Of a DNA stretch of 64,000 bases, positions 13,301 through 25,100 are shown one piece after another. Origin of the DNA: Ischnura elegans (taxonomy: Eukaryota; Arthropoda; Insecta; Odonata; Coenagrionidae); contig NC_060256.1 in the NCBI RefSeq assembly GCF_921293095.1, forward strand, positions 88,939,851 through 89,003,850. The letters are read 5' to 3'. Every line of letters starts with the position of its first letter. The first letter of the stretch is position 1. The notes beneath the pieces were generated by a model. The model saw nothing but the letters and a program-made list of their open reading frames with translations, was not told the origin of the DNA and made no database searches. The position numbers and the translations under genes are program-made.

Positions 13301-14072
13301 AACTGCCACTTAATAGTAAATACACAGTGGCAAATCCTCGCAGTTCTTACTTGAGTAAATGAGTCACAAGTGAATTAACAGCAACACTAGATGGTCCTTA
13401 AAACGAGCAAATAATTTCATTATCCTTACCTTCGCTTTTCATATTTAGCAACCATAAAGTCTTTGATTTGTTGTTCATCTTTGGCTTCTTGCTGATGAGA
13501 AGGTTCGTATAGTCCAAGCCAAATACGCTTACAATACTATAACAAGAGTGAATGACATCATTGCAACAACATATCTAAATGCACTTTCGCAATGATACGC
13601 TAGAATCAGCAAAATTAAAAAATAGTTTACCTCATTTCCTCTAGACTTGATTAATTCTATTTCTTCCGGTGTGAAACTAGCCATTGATATAGACTTCACA
13701 CGGTGTGGTGGTGTCAGTCCACGGCTAAAATATAAGACAAGCACTTAAAAGCGAGATGACTACGCACAAAGGGAATACAAAAAGTTAATCACGTCCAATG
13801 AATAACGTTATACTCATTTAATTGTTTGTAATCGAAGGCTAAATTAGCCCTTAATAAGACACAGGAAGAAGTTGCGATTAATCTATCAATTTTAACTAGT
13901 TGACTCACAGCATTCCAGAGCAAGAAGTGCACACGAATGAACCAATCGTCATATTTACATATGTAGGGCCTCTTTGGTGGCAATCGAAGCATTGTTTATT
14001 TCCTCCCAAAGACACTAATTCTCTTAATATTTTAAGATGTTTCTCGTCCTGTTTCTTCCTAGCGGAAGCCAT
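7122..14072 (-). CDS. AGFG1: Arf-GAP domain and FG repeat-containing protein (AGFG/drongo type), 5' five exons, 3' end not found
   Basis: Exons run join(14072..13909, 13724..13631, 13536..13430, 12918..12726, 7332..7122) on the minus strand. All junctions use GT..AG and keep one frame, giving about 256 residues. The ATG at 14072 opens MASARKKQDEK. An Arf-GAP zinc finger follows, with Cys28, Cys31, Cys48 and Cys51 (CFDC and CTSC), a candidate catalytic arginine in LRGL (Arg56), then TPPHRVKSISM and a YCKRIWLGLYEP block. After residue ~122 the chain is low-complexity, rich in Ser, Pro and Gly, and exon 5 has SFANFENNPIFSS, the NF/NPF-like pattern of this family. Family members (vertebrate AGFG1/HRB, fly drongo) bind EH-domain endocytic proteins and have been linked to RNA localisation or export. 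Exon 5 ends at a donor in phase 1, so the protein must continue, but no further exon was recognised down to position 1. The gene assignment is strong; orthology to AGFG1 rather than AGFG2 is not decided. Confidence 0.9.
8418..9404. mobile_element. Tigger/pogo-type non-autonomous DNA transposon (copy 2 of 3), interrupted
   Basis: The left end is GAGTTAACTCCCAATTATCC after TA; the right end is ATAATCGGAAGTTTACTG. These are diverged versions of the terminal repeats seen at 5000-6155. The copy is interrupted by the MITE at 9197-9353: the host text CCAATTA breaks there and resumes as CTCGTGCCAACTCTCCCCATC, matching the uninterrupted copies. Confidence 0.72.
9197..9353. mobile_element. Short MITE with G/C-run ends, nested in a Tigger-type MITE
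   Basis: The left end is CCATATTTCTCCGAATATAG plus a C run; the right end is a G run plus ACTATATTCAGACATATACGG. TA lies on both sides. The element is 157 bp with no coding capacity. A related single end (ACCGTATTTGTCTGAATATA) is visible at about 8191, so the family has other copies nearby. Confidence 0.75.
9429..11160 (-). mobile_element. Tigger-type DNA transposon, 1.73 kb, degenerate
   Basis: Terminal inverted repeats are CACCCATGTCTCGTATAGCG (left) and CGCTATACGAGACATGGGTG (right), each flanked by TA. A sub-terminal GCGCTATACGAATTTGCG-like motif is repeated near both ends. The interior has a minus-strand transposase remnant (9941-10201). Intact Tigger elements are about 2.5 kb, so this copy has lost sequence. 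Confidence 0.85.
9941..10201 (-). pseudogene. Tigger/pogo transposase fragment
   Basis: The frame contains FKRHAGIFNAAISGESASVD and later QLVFSVDETIFFWKRMHSRS, which match the start of the DDE domain of Tigger/Jerky-type transposases; the Asp in VDET is the expected first catalytic acidic residue. The DNA-binding N-terminus and the second and third catalytic residues were not found in frame. It is certainly non-functional on its own. Confidence 0.85.
12726..12918 (-). CDS. AGFG1: AGFG exon 4 (low-complexity linker)
   Basis: Acceptor TTGTGTAG before ATATTACC; donor CATCCG|GTGAGA. It starts with YYLEPSQAAALM, equivalent to the family's W/Y-Y-V-P-P-E-Q segment, then runs into a Ser/Pro-rich linker. 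It ends in phase 0. Confidence 0.85.
13430..13536 (-). CDS. AGFG1: AGFG exon 3 (YCKRIWLGLYEP block)
   Basis: Acceptor GTTATAG before TATTGT; donor CGAAG|GTAAGG. Encodes YCKRIWLGLYEPSHQQ and then DFMVAKYEKR, matching the C-terminal part of the family's Arf-GAP domain. The first codon follows GNE from exon 2. Confidence 0.87.
13631..13724 (-). CDS. AGFG1: AGFG exon 2 (end of Arf-GAP finger, HRVKSISM block)
   Basis: Acceptor ATTTTAG before CCGTGG; donor GAG|GTAAAC. Encodes RGLTPPHRVKSISMASF and the GNE end, a highly conserved segment of the AGFG Arf-GAP domain. Confidence 0.9.
13909..14072 (-). CDS. AGFG1: AGFG exon 1 (start codon and zinc finger)
   Basis: Encodes residues 1-54 plus two bases, including all four zinc-binding cysteines. 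The ATG at 14072 is chosen because the family starts just here (M-A-S-A-R-K-K); the frame remains open a little upstream without another ATG. The donor is CT|GTGAGT. Confidence 0.9.
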
Positions 14073-15815
14073 GTTTTTATTGCAAAGCTGTGATGTCAGC
14101 ACTAGCGGCAAGCGTGAAACGAACTGCGAAAGGGCGAAAGTGAGGAATTCTGAGTACGCAAGGGAATTTCCTCGGCATTCGTCATAGCATATGTTGGCAT
14201 ATGTTCTTGAGAATTAGCAGAAGAACCTCAAGAAATTAAGGGCGCACCCATTTATTCTTCCATGTCTTCAAAGTAAAGTTAAGACCACCCGCAATGTGTT
14301 TTTATTCGTCAGCTGACGTAAATTTTGGTAGTAAATAAATTCAACAATTGTACTTCATTACACAATTTTAATTTACTCCAGCAACACAAGCGGACAAAAC
14401 ACAATGGTGATTTTTTTTCTTTCCATTGCCGGCAGCATTTCATTTTTTCCTCCGTAAAACTGAAAATGATAATATCAACCACACTTCACAATATGTGTTG
14501 ATGAAAGAAAAGGCCGCCGGCTAACTTCGACTCATCACCCAGTAGTAAATAGTTACAGAATTTCAGTTTTCTTCAGCGCAATCGGACAAAACAATATTAT
14601 AAAGCATAAAATGACTTACATCAGTGGAAAAATACAGGACACTTTCAAGGAAGTTTACAAATTCTAGTCATTATGACAGCAATAACAGCCAAAACTCTTT
14701 AGCATTGCCATTCACAGAGAATGACCAGCACACTCAATTCATGGTAGATATGAATAAAGCTTTTAAACAGATAGTCCAAACATCATGGTTACAATCATCT
14801 TTCTACAAGTAATTTCACTACCTAAAATTTTACTTCTAAGTTCAGAATCGATAATGAGTGCACAGACTTCAAAATTTCAGCCATGGCTTTAGAAGTAGCT
14901 CCAACACTAGGTACTAATAGTATGACAGATAATACCTTGGTATCAATTAACAATTAAGACTAGATAGTCACAACAGAACTAGGAGCATCCATCAGAATGA
15001 GGCAATGAAGTCCATAAATACGATTACCACAGAAATTAAATATATTGCATTAATGAAGGATATACATGCTTCCAGTTGATTAAGGAAAATTTCAATAAAT
15101 ACGTTTTTTATCTTATGCTAATTCATCCATTGAGCTTCACAGCAATACCTGCTTGCTCAATTACATTATCGCATTACAATGATGGATCCAAAACAAAGTT
15201 TGAATAGGGTTCCCCTTTTGAATTTGAATTATGCAAAATATTAAATTCAAATCAATGCATAGCCAAAAGGCAGATTATGTTTCGCATAAAAGTGCACTTC
15301 GATGCATACTTTGCAGAAAAATATCAACTGTTCGAAAATAATTACAATGACGGAACACTTAAACACAAATTTTCGGAGCCAAAACAAATATTTCAATAGG
15401 CGAATTCCTCTACAAAAGATGGAAAAAGTCTCATCACATCAATGAAATAAAATCTGTTTGTAGCCAAGCCTCTACTGTTGCCAACATGGCATCACGAAAA
15501 TTCATCTCTAATGATCAGAGCTTTCACAAAGCAGTACCTTTTCAATCCACAAACACTGTGGAAAAGCGTAGAATAAAACTCCAGAAACATTACATTCTGA
15601 AGCATAAATCAATTATTACAGCAAAATATTCATTATAAAACTTCAAAATAACATACCATAACATCATATGGTTGTAACAGCATGGTGGGAGGAATAAACC
15701 AATGAGAAAAGGATTGGGATGAAAGGAATTTGGGAGCCTCATTCATTGACAGCTATCCCCTCACCTACAGTACAAAATATCACTCCCACACACTTAAAAA
15801 TCACTCAACCTGCTT
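14073..15815. other. Intergenic interval between PABIR 3' end and AGFG start
   Basis: This 1.7 kb separates two genes on the same strand. It should contain the PABIR 3' UTR and the AGFG promoter and 5' UTR. On the minus strand, AATAAA occurs near 14300 and near 14249, both far from the PABIR stop and close to the AGFG start, so the poly(A) site is uncertain. No coding segment was recognised. Confidence 0.5.
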
Positions 15816-16197
15816 TCACCTGCTACCCACTGACCCTTCCTCTTCTGCCAGCTTCATCGCCTCCTCTGAATTTTTGACATTTTCCGCGGTCATGGATTCA
15901 TCTGTTGGTTGAGCGTTTGATTCCTTCTCTGTTTCCATCATATCTGAACTTCTGCCTTCCTCACTGGATGGTGGCGGCTCATTGCCTTTCCCATCCAAGC
16001 TGCTGCTGCTGACGCTACCTCCCGTTTCCATTGCCACCACAGACTTTGGGTCAGAATCTCCACAGGCAACAGATGCTGGATCACGGGGCAAGTTCTCCGT
16101 CAGCATCGTGCCCACTGGTCTAAATGCAAAACCAATGCTGGAACTGCCATCACTGCATGAATCACCAGAAGCAGACGGTGATGATACTGGAAAAACC
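15816..16197 (-). CDS. PABIR1: PABIR exon 6 (C-terminal acidic tail, stop)
   Basis: Acceptor CCCTTTTTCTTCTTCAG gives a strong pyrimidine tract. The exon opens with VFPVSSPSASGDSCSDGSSS, like the family's Ser-rich SDLSSCSD segment, followed by a long Glu/Ser-rich tail ending at the TGA at 15818-15816. The tail itself has no recognised domain. Confidence 0.85.
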
Positions 16198-19100
16198 CTG
16201 AAGAAGAAAAAGGGAAATCCTTTTGAAGATTAAACACTATCAGCATTGAATGTTGAGAGAGTAAATTTGTGAAAGTTGCAGCTTAATTTACTAATTGTAA
16301 GACTAGAAAGAATCCTCCCAACTCTCTGTAAGCTCCAGTGTATTGAGATTAATGATGGGGAGATGTGGCACAAATACCGAATTTTCTGGTAGATAACCCA
16401 CATATTATCTATACAAAAAATATAGAAAAATGATAAAAATAATAGTGCGTGATATACAAAGGAAAATCTAGTTTAATTGAATATTGAACTTGGAAACAAA
16501 TGACTAAACAATTCCCATCATATATCGCCGATGTTACGGAGCATATACATACATACTTACTAGGGCAATTTTATAATAACCAACATATTGTAAATGTTAA
16601 TGTAATTATATAATTAATTTCAAAATAAGAGTTATTACTGCAAAACATTACAGTGGTGAAAAAGCATTGTCTGCATAACACAAAGGAGGAAAGCATAAAA
16701 AAAGGAAAGTTAAGGGGGCGCCCTAGCACGGTTGCGGAAGACGATGCAGACCCTTTCTATTAGCCAGTTTGTACTTCGCTCATTATAGGTACATAGCGGT
16801 TTCTCGACTCAGAATATTTTAAAGCTTAAATCTGTGCCTTGAGACAAAGACGGGTCTTTTACCAGGTTTCCTACAGGAGATACTTAATGCTTAATTTCAC
16901 GAATTTCGATTTTTTTCAATGACTATCACCACGGCGCAAAATCACGTAAAGAAAATCCAACCAGCTAAAGCATAATATAATCCTTCAACTACAAGCAAAG
17001 GCTGGACATATGCCACACGTCGTAAATCAAAGCTACAATTTGGGAAATTGTGAGACCTTGCAGCCAGTTTTTCGATAACGCGCAGTCGTTTCGAGTCATC
17101 CTAAACACCTTTCCTCCTTCCGCGAGTCATCCTTCACTTCTTTAACTCCCCTCCTGGCCCTCCCTTCCGAGGCGCGTAGGCCCTCCCCTCAACAGCAACA
17201 CCGGCAGCTGGTCGTTCGTAAGTTTTCGTAGCTGCTTGATTTTGAGGTCGCATCGTCGTTCTTTCGTTTTGCGTATTTCTTTTTGTGGTGCGATGGAAGT
17301 GTCTAGCAAGCCGCAAGGGAAACGACGCCGTCGAAAAGAATAGAAGTCTTGGAAAAGGAAGACGTGCAACAAACAGAGACTTCTGTCAAATTAACATAAA
17401 ATGATCTCAATAATGTTTTCTTATCTTTTGATAAAATTGTCAGAAGTATATGTCTACAGTTGCGTTTTGTTTTAAAATGAGTAATTTTTAAGGATGCCAT
17501 AGGAAGAATGAATATGTTTAGATTCCGTAGAAGTGTAAATTTCTTTTCTATTGCTAGTTTCTATTATTTTTTGTGAAACGATGAAAATGTTTTATTTTTC
17601 ACGTCTTGATAACATGGTTAGAGAAAAACATGTTTTTTTCACATTGCTACGCATAAGATTTTATACCGCATAACAAAAAAATTATCAACTTTTATTCTCA
17701 AAAGAGAAATCTTGCATCAACCTGCCACCCCACCTCTCCCATCAAGTTATGTGCCTGAGTGTCCAACCACCCGACGCTGTGATTAGATGCGGAAATTTGT
17801 TCAGCATTAGTTATAGTTGAGGATATTTCGCTAAAGATGAGACGACATTACAGTTTTCTACTCTTGCATACATTACAAATTCCATATGTGTTATTTTTTG
17901 ATGTTTTAATGTACAAATTACGATTTTATCATGAGATATATGTTACGGACTCGACGATTGCGTTGGCAAGTCAGAAGCTTGTCTCGGAAAGGGCGCGGCT
18001 GCAAGGAAATTGTTTCTTATTCTTGGAGAATCCATATCTTACTGCAATGCACCCGTATTTTGCTAACCTCATTCTCCTAGGTCTTTCATAGCTCCCATCA
18101 GCTCAAACATTGGAAAGGGCTCAAGAGTGGCGGCGGGCCCACCGCGTTAACCCCTAATGTGACCGTAAACCCAACCTCAGTCTAACAATTTTTATCTAGC
18201 GTTTAAAAAGTTTTCTACTAAAAGCGTAGCTGTCCGTTTGTAGAAATGCCGCTAACTGCTTTATTGCCCCGTTATATGAAGGGTTTTTGCCATTTTGAGG
18301 ATCGCTTATCTTCGATACAGGTGATTTCTACGAGGTGGCTCGCACGGAGTTTTCCACAAATGCTTCTTCCCAATTGATTGAAAAACATTCCTTTCACGAT
18401 TTTACCGAGTAAATTAGTCAACTTTTACTAGTAAGTGTCCAAGGATCTCAGTGCTTGTGCTACGGGAGCGAGGAACCAAGGTCTATTTTCCCTAGAGCGT
18501 GAGATTTCAGCATTGAGGACGAACTACCACTACTGGAGGATATCTCGCAACGATAAAAAGGTTCCTTTGTTTTCCAAGATAAATATCTCACTGATTTCGT
18601 GTGATGTATTATGCAGGGTATTATATTCTAATTTCGATTTTCATCTTTGATGATTCAGATTGTTGATATTTCGGATAAGAAAAATTGAGCGAATGAAAGT
18701 AACACGAAAAGAAATACATGACGTTATTGTTAATGGAAGTGGAAAATGCGTTGTCCTCAAAACGTAAATTTGCCGTTCAATATCTTCTCAATAAGTTTAA
18801 CTGGGAGCAGGAAGTGAAGACGAAGGAAGTAATGCAGAATGTCATGAACAAATACTTTTTCAATACGTATTTCCAGAAATGGGATGAATGCAAGAGAACC
18901 CAGCGACAGGTTTGAAATAAAGCGTCGATGTTGGTTAGAGAAAGGTATACCCACCTGACATGCATAATAATCTCCTTGAAACTCCTTGCACAATTTGTAA
19001 CCTTTTATTGTTTAACGTATTCGTATTGGCTTTACTTTCCTCCTAGGCGATTTTGTCACTATTGCTATCTAATTCCTGGTTTTTCTGGGTAAAGCAGCAA

Positions 19101-22100
19101 AGAAAGGCCTAAGAAAGACTTTAAGAGGTCTAGTGATAGGTCTAACAATAAGAGCAGAAAAGTGACTGGTTTGAGAAAGCAACAGCAGCTGAGCCATCGC
19201 TAGCCACATCTGTGACACTGCGCTCGCAAGGGTATGATGCGGCAGCGAAGATAATCACGAAAATGACCACGACCACCCCCACCCAAGGGAAACGGATATT
19301 ACAGAAATGGAGGAAAATACCTACAATTCAAAATGAACTGACGCCAGAAGCTATTTCGCTGATTGTTGATGGCAATTTAACAAAATTTCTATCCAAAATT
19401 ATTCGTAAGACTGCCAAGATCCGTGGGTATCAGCTTTATCCTAGTTATGAAAGGACTAGATGGAAAAAAAATCTTCATACCCAGAGGGGACATCAGTGGA
19501 AGAAAAAAATTTAAAGTGGACCTTCAAGGGCTTCTGAACCACACAGCCTCGCCCATCATAGCATCAATGCCAAAATTCAGTGATGATTACGGGGTCAACT
19601 TTTCCCTTGAATGCAAATGAAAACTAGTTGTGGAGCTGGTGAACTTATTCTTGATGTTTTCTTATGATTTAAATACTTCTGTAAATTAATAATGGTTCAA
19701 ATATAATTTCATGTTTTCCATTGCAATTTAAAAATATTAAAGGCTTGCGAGGTGATTTCTTATGAATGCTACATCAGAAAAAATGATGACACAAAGTTCA
19801 ACTATTAATTAAGTAGGTACTACTTTTGTCTTGAAATGCAGGTTTCGGCTCTCCCACGGAGTTTTTTTCACCATGTTCTGTTTTATTGCTTCTTTTCATC
19901 GGTGTTAATAAAAAAATATTTCTAGCTCTAACTTAAGTAACCATTGCTTTTCACATCCAAGTGTGATTTTCAAGCAAGCTAGCAGACATATATTGTTACA
20001 TTTTATTAATAATTAATTATGTTAGTTGAATATATTTCACGTAAGTATATATCAAATGAGAAACCTCTCCATTTTTCGTTTGCCACCCGTTTTTCCCTTC
20101 CGTTTCGAAAACTGCGAGCGATGATGTCTTCATTACGTAAAATGACTCTACATTCCGTTAAAATAATATCATAAACCACAATTCAATGCTGAAATTGAAA
20201 CCCGGGCCCCGCGCTATGGGGGGCCCGCGTTCGTGAAAAAAATTAAAATATACGATAGTTTGAAAACGCAATTTCAACTATTACTGTATTGTTCTCAACT
20301 GCGTGATGGTATCATAACGGCGTAATTACGAAGTCTGAATTTGGGAGGGGAACACATACTTAGTCAGAGAGTGGTAGGGATTCAAAATGCTTGAGTTTGT
20401 AGATGGGGTATAGAGTTTAATATTTTAAGTGAAGGGCCCCGCACTGAAGGTTCGCCCCTAGCCCCGCACCTGCTAGCGCCGTCACTGCAGGCGAGACTCG
20501 AACCCGCGATTTCTTGTTTGGCAGGCGAGGACATTACCCAGCCGACACCGAGGTCGGCGGTGTTATGTTGACGACATGCCTGTTTACGTAATGATGATAT
20601 CATCGCCAACAATTTCGGAAAAGGTGTTACCTCAAAAGGACCTTTGCATTCACAGGCCTATTTTTTCAGTGCATGAGAGAGGAACCAGAAATTGGCTTCT
20701 AATATTTTTAATTGGCTCGCCGCCACTTAGGTGTCACATATCAACTCCGACTGCGAACCCTGTTCCAACGACCCGTATCAAGTTTATCCTGAGTATCAAA
20801 TTTCTCCTCGGAGTCGTCCCGGGTGAAGTTGGGAGGGGAGTTGCCTTCCCCCCCCCCCTTTCTCTCCCTCGAGGCGCTTCGGCTTTGGTCTCCATATCCC
20901 GGCGCTGCGGCTAGAGGCCTTCGTGAGCCGTTAAATTGGGAAATTCAAACGCTAGGGTGCCCCCTTAAGTAATTACTACAAGAGTTACATTTAAACTTGC
21001 AAGCATAAATCTTCTGTCTAACGCGCAAACATAAATCTTAGACGAAACCATAAAATTCATTTCCCGAGTCATACTGGAACGAATCCAAAATTCGCAGTAT
21101 TTCCACTGGAAGATCAGCAACTTTGCTTTCCTCAGTAGCTTCATCATTTTCAGAGTCTGTTGCTTCTGTAACCTGCAAATACCCAAATGATTAATGAAAA
21201 CCTCTTTGGACGTAGGTTACCATCACAGAATTCCAGCTTTCTGATATCCATTTGCATATTTCCTTATAAGATGGTCGCTTCATCCTCCCAGAGTTTGTAT
21301 ATTCATGGACACCTGCAATCATCCATTCCTCCCACTTAGCTCAAAGTTTTGATTTGAAGGATTTAATCACCGTTAAATCAAGGGGTTGAAGTTTCTTCGT
21401 CAGTCGACCAGGTATAACTGCTACCTTGAAGTATTTGTTGACCAATTTCTTTACTTCGGGCACTAAATGGGCTGGACATGCATCCATAATTAAAACAGAT
21501 TTGGAGCTGAAGAAAGCATGTTTACGTTTTTTCCAAACATTATCCAACACAATGGAAGGTCAAAACTTACTGGGACCTCATCCATATTACCTACATGCAT
21601 TTCTTCTACTTCAAAAATGCACTCTTTCACAAACTGTCTAAATTTTATCTCCTTGGCCTCCCAATCTACAGATAGTTTCTGACCAATGCTTGTCAAGACA
21701 CGAACACTCTATTTCTCATCATAAAGCAGAATCCCCAAGACGGATATGCTTTGAAGTCAATAATGTTTTTCTCTCGTGCAATTTGCTTTGCTTGAAGTAA
21801 AATTCTAGTTGTTGAGAGTCTTATTCCTCTTGACGGTTAACGAATAATCCAGTCGTAAAGTTCTTTTTCTAGTGTTGGCAAGAAACACTTTCTGTAACGC
21901 ATGGCTCGTTTTCCACGATGCAGTTTCTTAAAAACCTCCTCATTCTTTCCCCACTCTCTCACACTACCTCCATTTACATTGAATTTTCTCCCTGCTGCAC
22001 CATTTCCATTAACTTTTTCAAACTGAATAACTTCCAGCTTTAACTGAGCCGTCCATGGTTTGTGAGTTGTTGCTTTTCTTTCTTCCATGGCCTTACAATA

Positions 22101-25100
22101 ATAAACATAATTAGGTACTACATATTATTGAAATACCTTTGATACCACTTTCAAAATTGTTTGTTTCCTACTTCATTTATCCATAGAAACGATTTTACGA
22201 TGATTTCGCTGCGGCTTAAACAGCATCATAACGATATTTTAAGCCCTTTATGAAAAATAGTACAAATTTGAAGTGCGGGTTATCAATACATACATCACAG
22301 AGAAGAAAAGTGAACCTTCACCTTCAGCACTGAGGATAGCGGGTCAACCCGCTGAAACGTCTGAAAAGTTTTTTGTGAGTGTCTTTCTTTAAGTGTTTCT
22401 GTGTTTTTCTAAATGTCATTTTTGTCCGTTCTCCTCGATCGGCCAATATATAATCTTAATAACAGATAATAGAAATTGAAACAAAGAGACAGAAACATAA
22501 ATACAGGACAATGACACACTGTGGCGTGGAGATGGAATGAAGGCCAAAAACACATGGAAAAAAGTTCACTTGAACCGGGAATCGAACCACAGACCTTCTG
22601 CTTTCCGGGCAGATGCTAAGACCACTGAGCTATCCAGGCTAATCTAATCTCCAGTGTTTTCGGCGGGAGTTTATACAATCAAATCCCCCAAGGTCTAGCC
22701 CTATGAGTAGGCCAAGAGATGGCTCTTTGCGTAGGTCCTGCCACGCGAATTAATTTTCATTCGTTTGTACGCTTACAAGTTCTGTTAGATTTTATTATTT
22801 ATTCTGGTCACTTCATCGTGAGTTATCACCAGTGTTTACTTTTCACGCATTTCGTTGCGCTGTTGTTTTTCTTTTGGCTACGGTACAAGTGATTGTGAGA
22901 TTGGAAGTTTGTTGATGTTACAATATCTGGTTTAGCAATTTGTTTCTGCCTATTCATTTCATTGTCTACGTAGTGGTAATATGAAATAACATGAACTGAT
23001 TTTAAATCGAAAGTGACGAATGGGAAGTGAGATGTAAAGAATCCTGTCGAACTTCAAGGAGTGCAAATTCTTTTAGTGTGCACTGAGTGATTGGAAAACT
23101 GACTATCATGCTTTATTAGTGTTACGTTATAGTGTTTTAAATTAATTATGAGCCAAGTTTTTCTTTGACTCAGTTGATTCGGAATACACTGATATAATGT
23201 ATATATTGATTTTGGTAAAGCCACATGCAAACCCTCCCCAACATATTTAACTAAAAGACATTTTCATTATGACTCACAGACTGAATTCACAGTCTACCTG
23301 GCACAGGAATCCTGGGATAATGTTTATGATGCTTCTGATGGTGATAGTAAATTTAATGCTTTCTATAATGTTTTTGTAATGTACTTCAATTATGCATTTC
23401 CACCCAGAAAGACTAAGCAAAGGAAAACAGACTGTACTCTAAAAATTTACTCTCCAGAGCTCCTAGCTATGTCCAATCATGTTCGTACGTTTCACTCTCA
23501 AAGGAAATTGAATGATCCAGCCTCACATCAAACATGTCTAAAAGCAAGAAAGGAATTCAAGACCCTACTCTCTGCTACCAGAAAATCTCTAATAGATAAT
23601 TACATAAAGAACTCTAGTAATGTAATAAAATCAACGTGGGATGTCATTGGGAATCTGACAAGAGCTTCCTCTCAGGAAAGTCACCCGACCTCTATGAAAT
23701 TCAATGGCTTCAATGCCACAGAGCCTATGAGTATTGCTGACATGTTCAACACTTATTTTTGCAATATTGCTTCTCAGCTTACAGCTAACATACCATCACC
23801 CAGCACTAGCCAAAGTCATTCACTCCATGCAATGTTTCTCTATCCTACTGATTCCTCTGAGATTATAAAAACAATAAATTCTTTCGACAATAAATTTTCT
23901 GCTGGGCTTGATGAAATCCCTATGCCTGTATTAAAAACTGCCTCCAATCTCATTTCTATGCCCTTGGCTGATATTGTCAACTCATCCTTCTCTTCAGGTC
24001 AGTTCCCATCAGCTCTAAAATGTTCTCGCGTGCTCCCTGTTCACAAAAAAGGCTCTCGTAGTGAAGCTAATAACTACAGACCAATATCTATTTTGTCAGT
24101 TTTCTCCAAGCTATTTGAAAAATTATTTTATACACGACTGCTGGGCTATTTACTATCTTGCAACTTACTCTGTGACAACCAGCATGGTTTTAGACCTGGC
24201 AAATCCACTATCTCTGCCTCTTTTGAGCTAGTTGATAACATCTTACTTGGCCTAAATGACAAACTCCTAACTGTAGGAATTTTCTTTGACTTAACTAAGG
24301 CCTTTGACCTAATTGATCATAGTATCCTAAAAAACAAGCTCATCACTCTTGGCATCACTGGTCCTGCCCTAAAATGGATTATGTCCTACTTAAGTGACAG
24401 ACAACAAGTTCTTTGTTATCCATATGGATCCTCAACTATAAAATCTGGTCCCTTGAAACTAACCAGAGGTGTACCTCAAGGATCTCTCCTTGGTCCACTG
24501 CTTTTTTTACTTTTTATTAATGACCTTCCGAATCACTTGTCACATGGTAGAACCATTCTTTATGCAGATGACACCTCCACCATTGTCACAGCCAAAAGTG
24601 CTCAACATTTGGTGGACATCACTAATTTGACCATTAAGGAAATGCATCAGTGGTGTAAAAACAACAACCTCATTATTAATGAAGATAAAACTCTCTTCAT
24701 ACAATTCCTCATTAAAAGCTCTAACAAGAGAGTTCTTCTCCCTCATATTAATAATATTAATCACTCCACAAATGTAACTTCAACAAAGTTCCTGGGGTTC
24801 CTAATCTCAGATGGCCTCGATTGGTATCCTCATATTCAGGCCATAATCAATAAAATTTCTGTGGGTACTTATATGATCAGGAAATTATCTCCTATTGTGT
24901 CATTTGAAACCCTGAAAATGGTTTATTATGCCAAAGTACATGCTCATATTTCCTATGGAATATTGCTTTGGGGAAATTCAACTGCTGCCAAAAAAGCCTT
25001 TTCTGCTCAGAAAAAGGCAATTAAGACTATGCATCAAGTTCCTATCCGCACCCCTGGCAAGCCCCTCTTTGCTGCATCAAAAATCCTAACACTCCCTTCT

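Larger units (their letters stand above)
16714..20964. mobile_element. 4.25 kb DNA transposon with TTAA target duplication, family unassigned
   Basis: The ends are GGGGGCGCCCTAGC (left) and GCTAGGGTGCCCCC (right), 14-bp inverted repeats with one mismatch, each immediately flanked by TTAA (16710-16713 and 20965-20968). TTAA duplications occur in piggyBac, Kolobok and some Sola elements; the GGGGGC ends do not look like typical piggyBac ends. The interior has short plus-strand coding-like pieces: an ATG at 17293 followed by a basic GKRRRRKE run, a frame at 18718-18915, and a frameshifted pair at 19212-19620. A SINE-like tRNA head lies inside. It sits in PABIR intron 5. Confidence 0.7.

Noticed and set aside
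15982-16233. Plus-strand open frame of 83 codons ending in KKKKGNPFED
   Set aside because: It is antisense to PABIR exon 6. The minus strand has a strong acceptor and the exact phase needed to join exon 5, and family-like sequence, so the plus-strand frame is taken as a shadow.
22572-22640. Functional tRNA gene on the minus strand
   Set aside because: Box A and B are good and a T run follows, but the acceptor stem does not pair and the residue before the anticodon is not T, so a SINE head is more likely.
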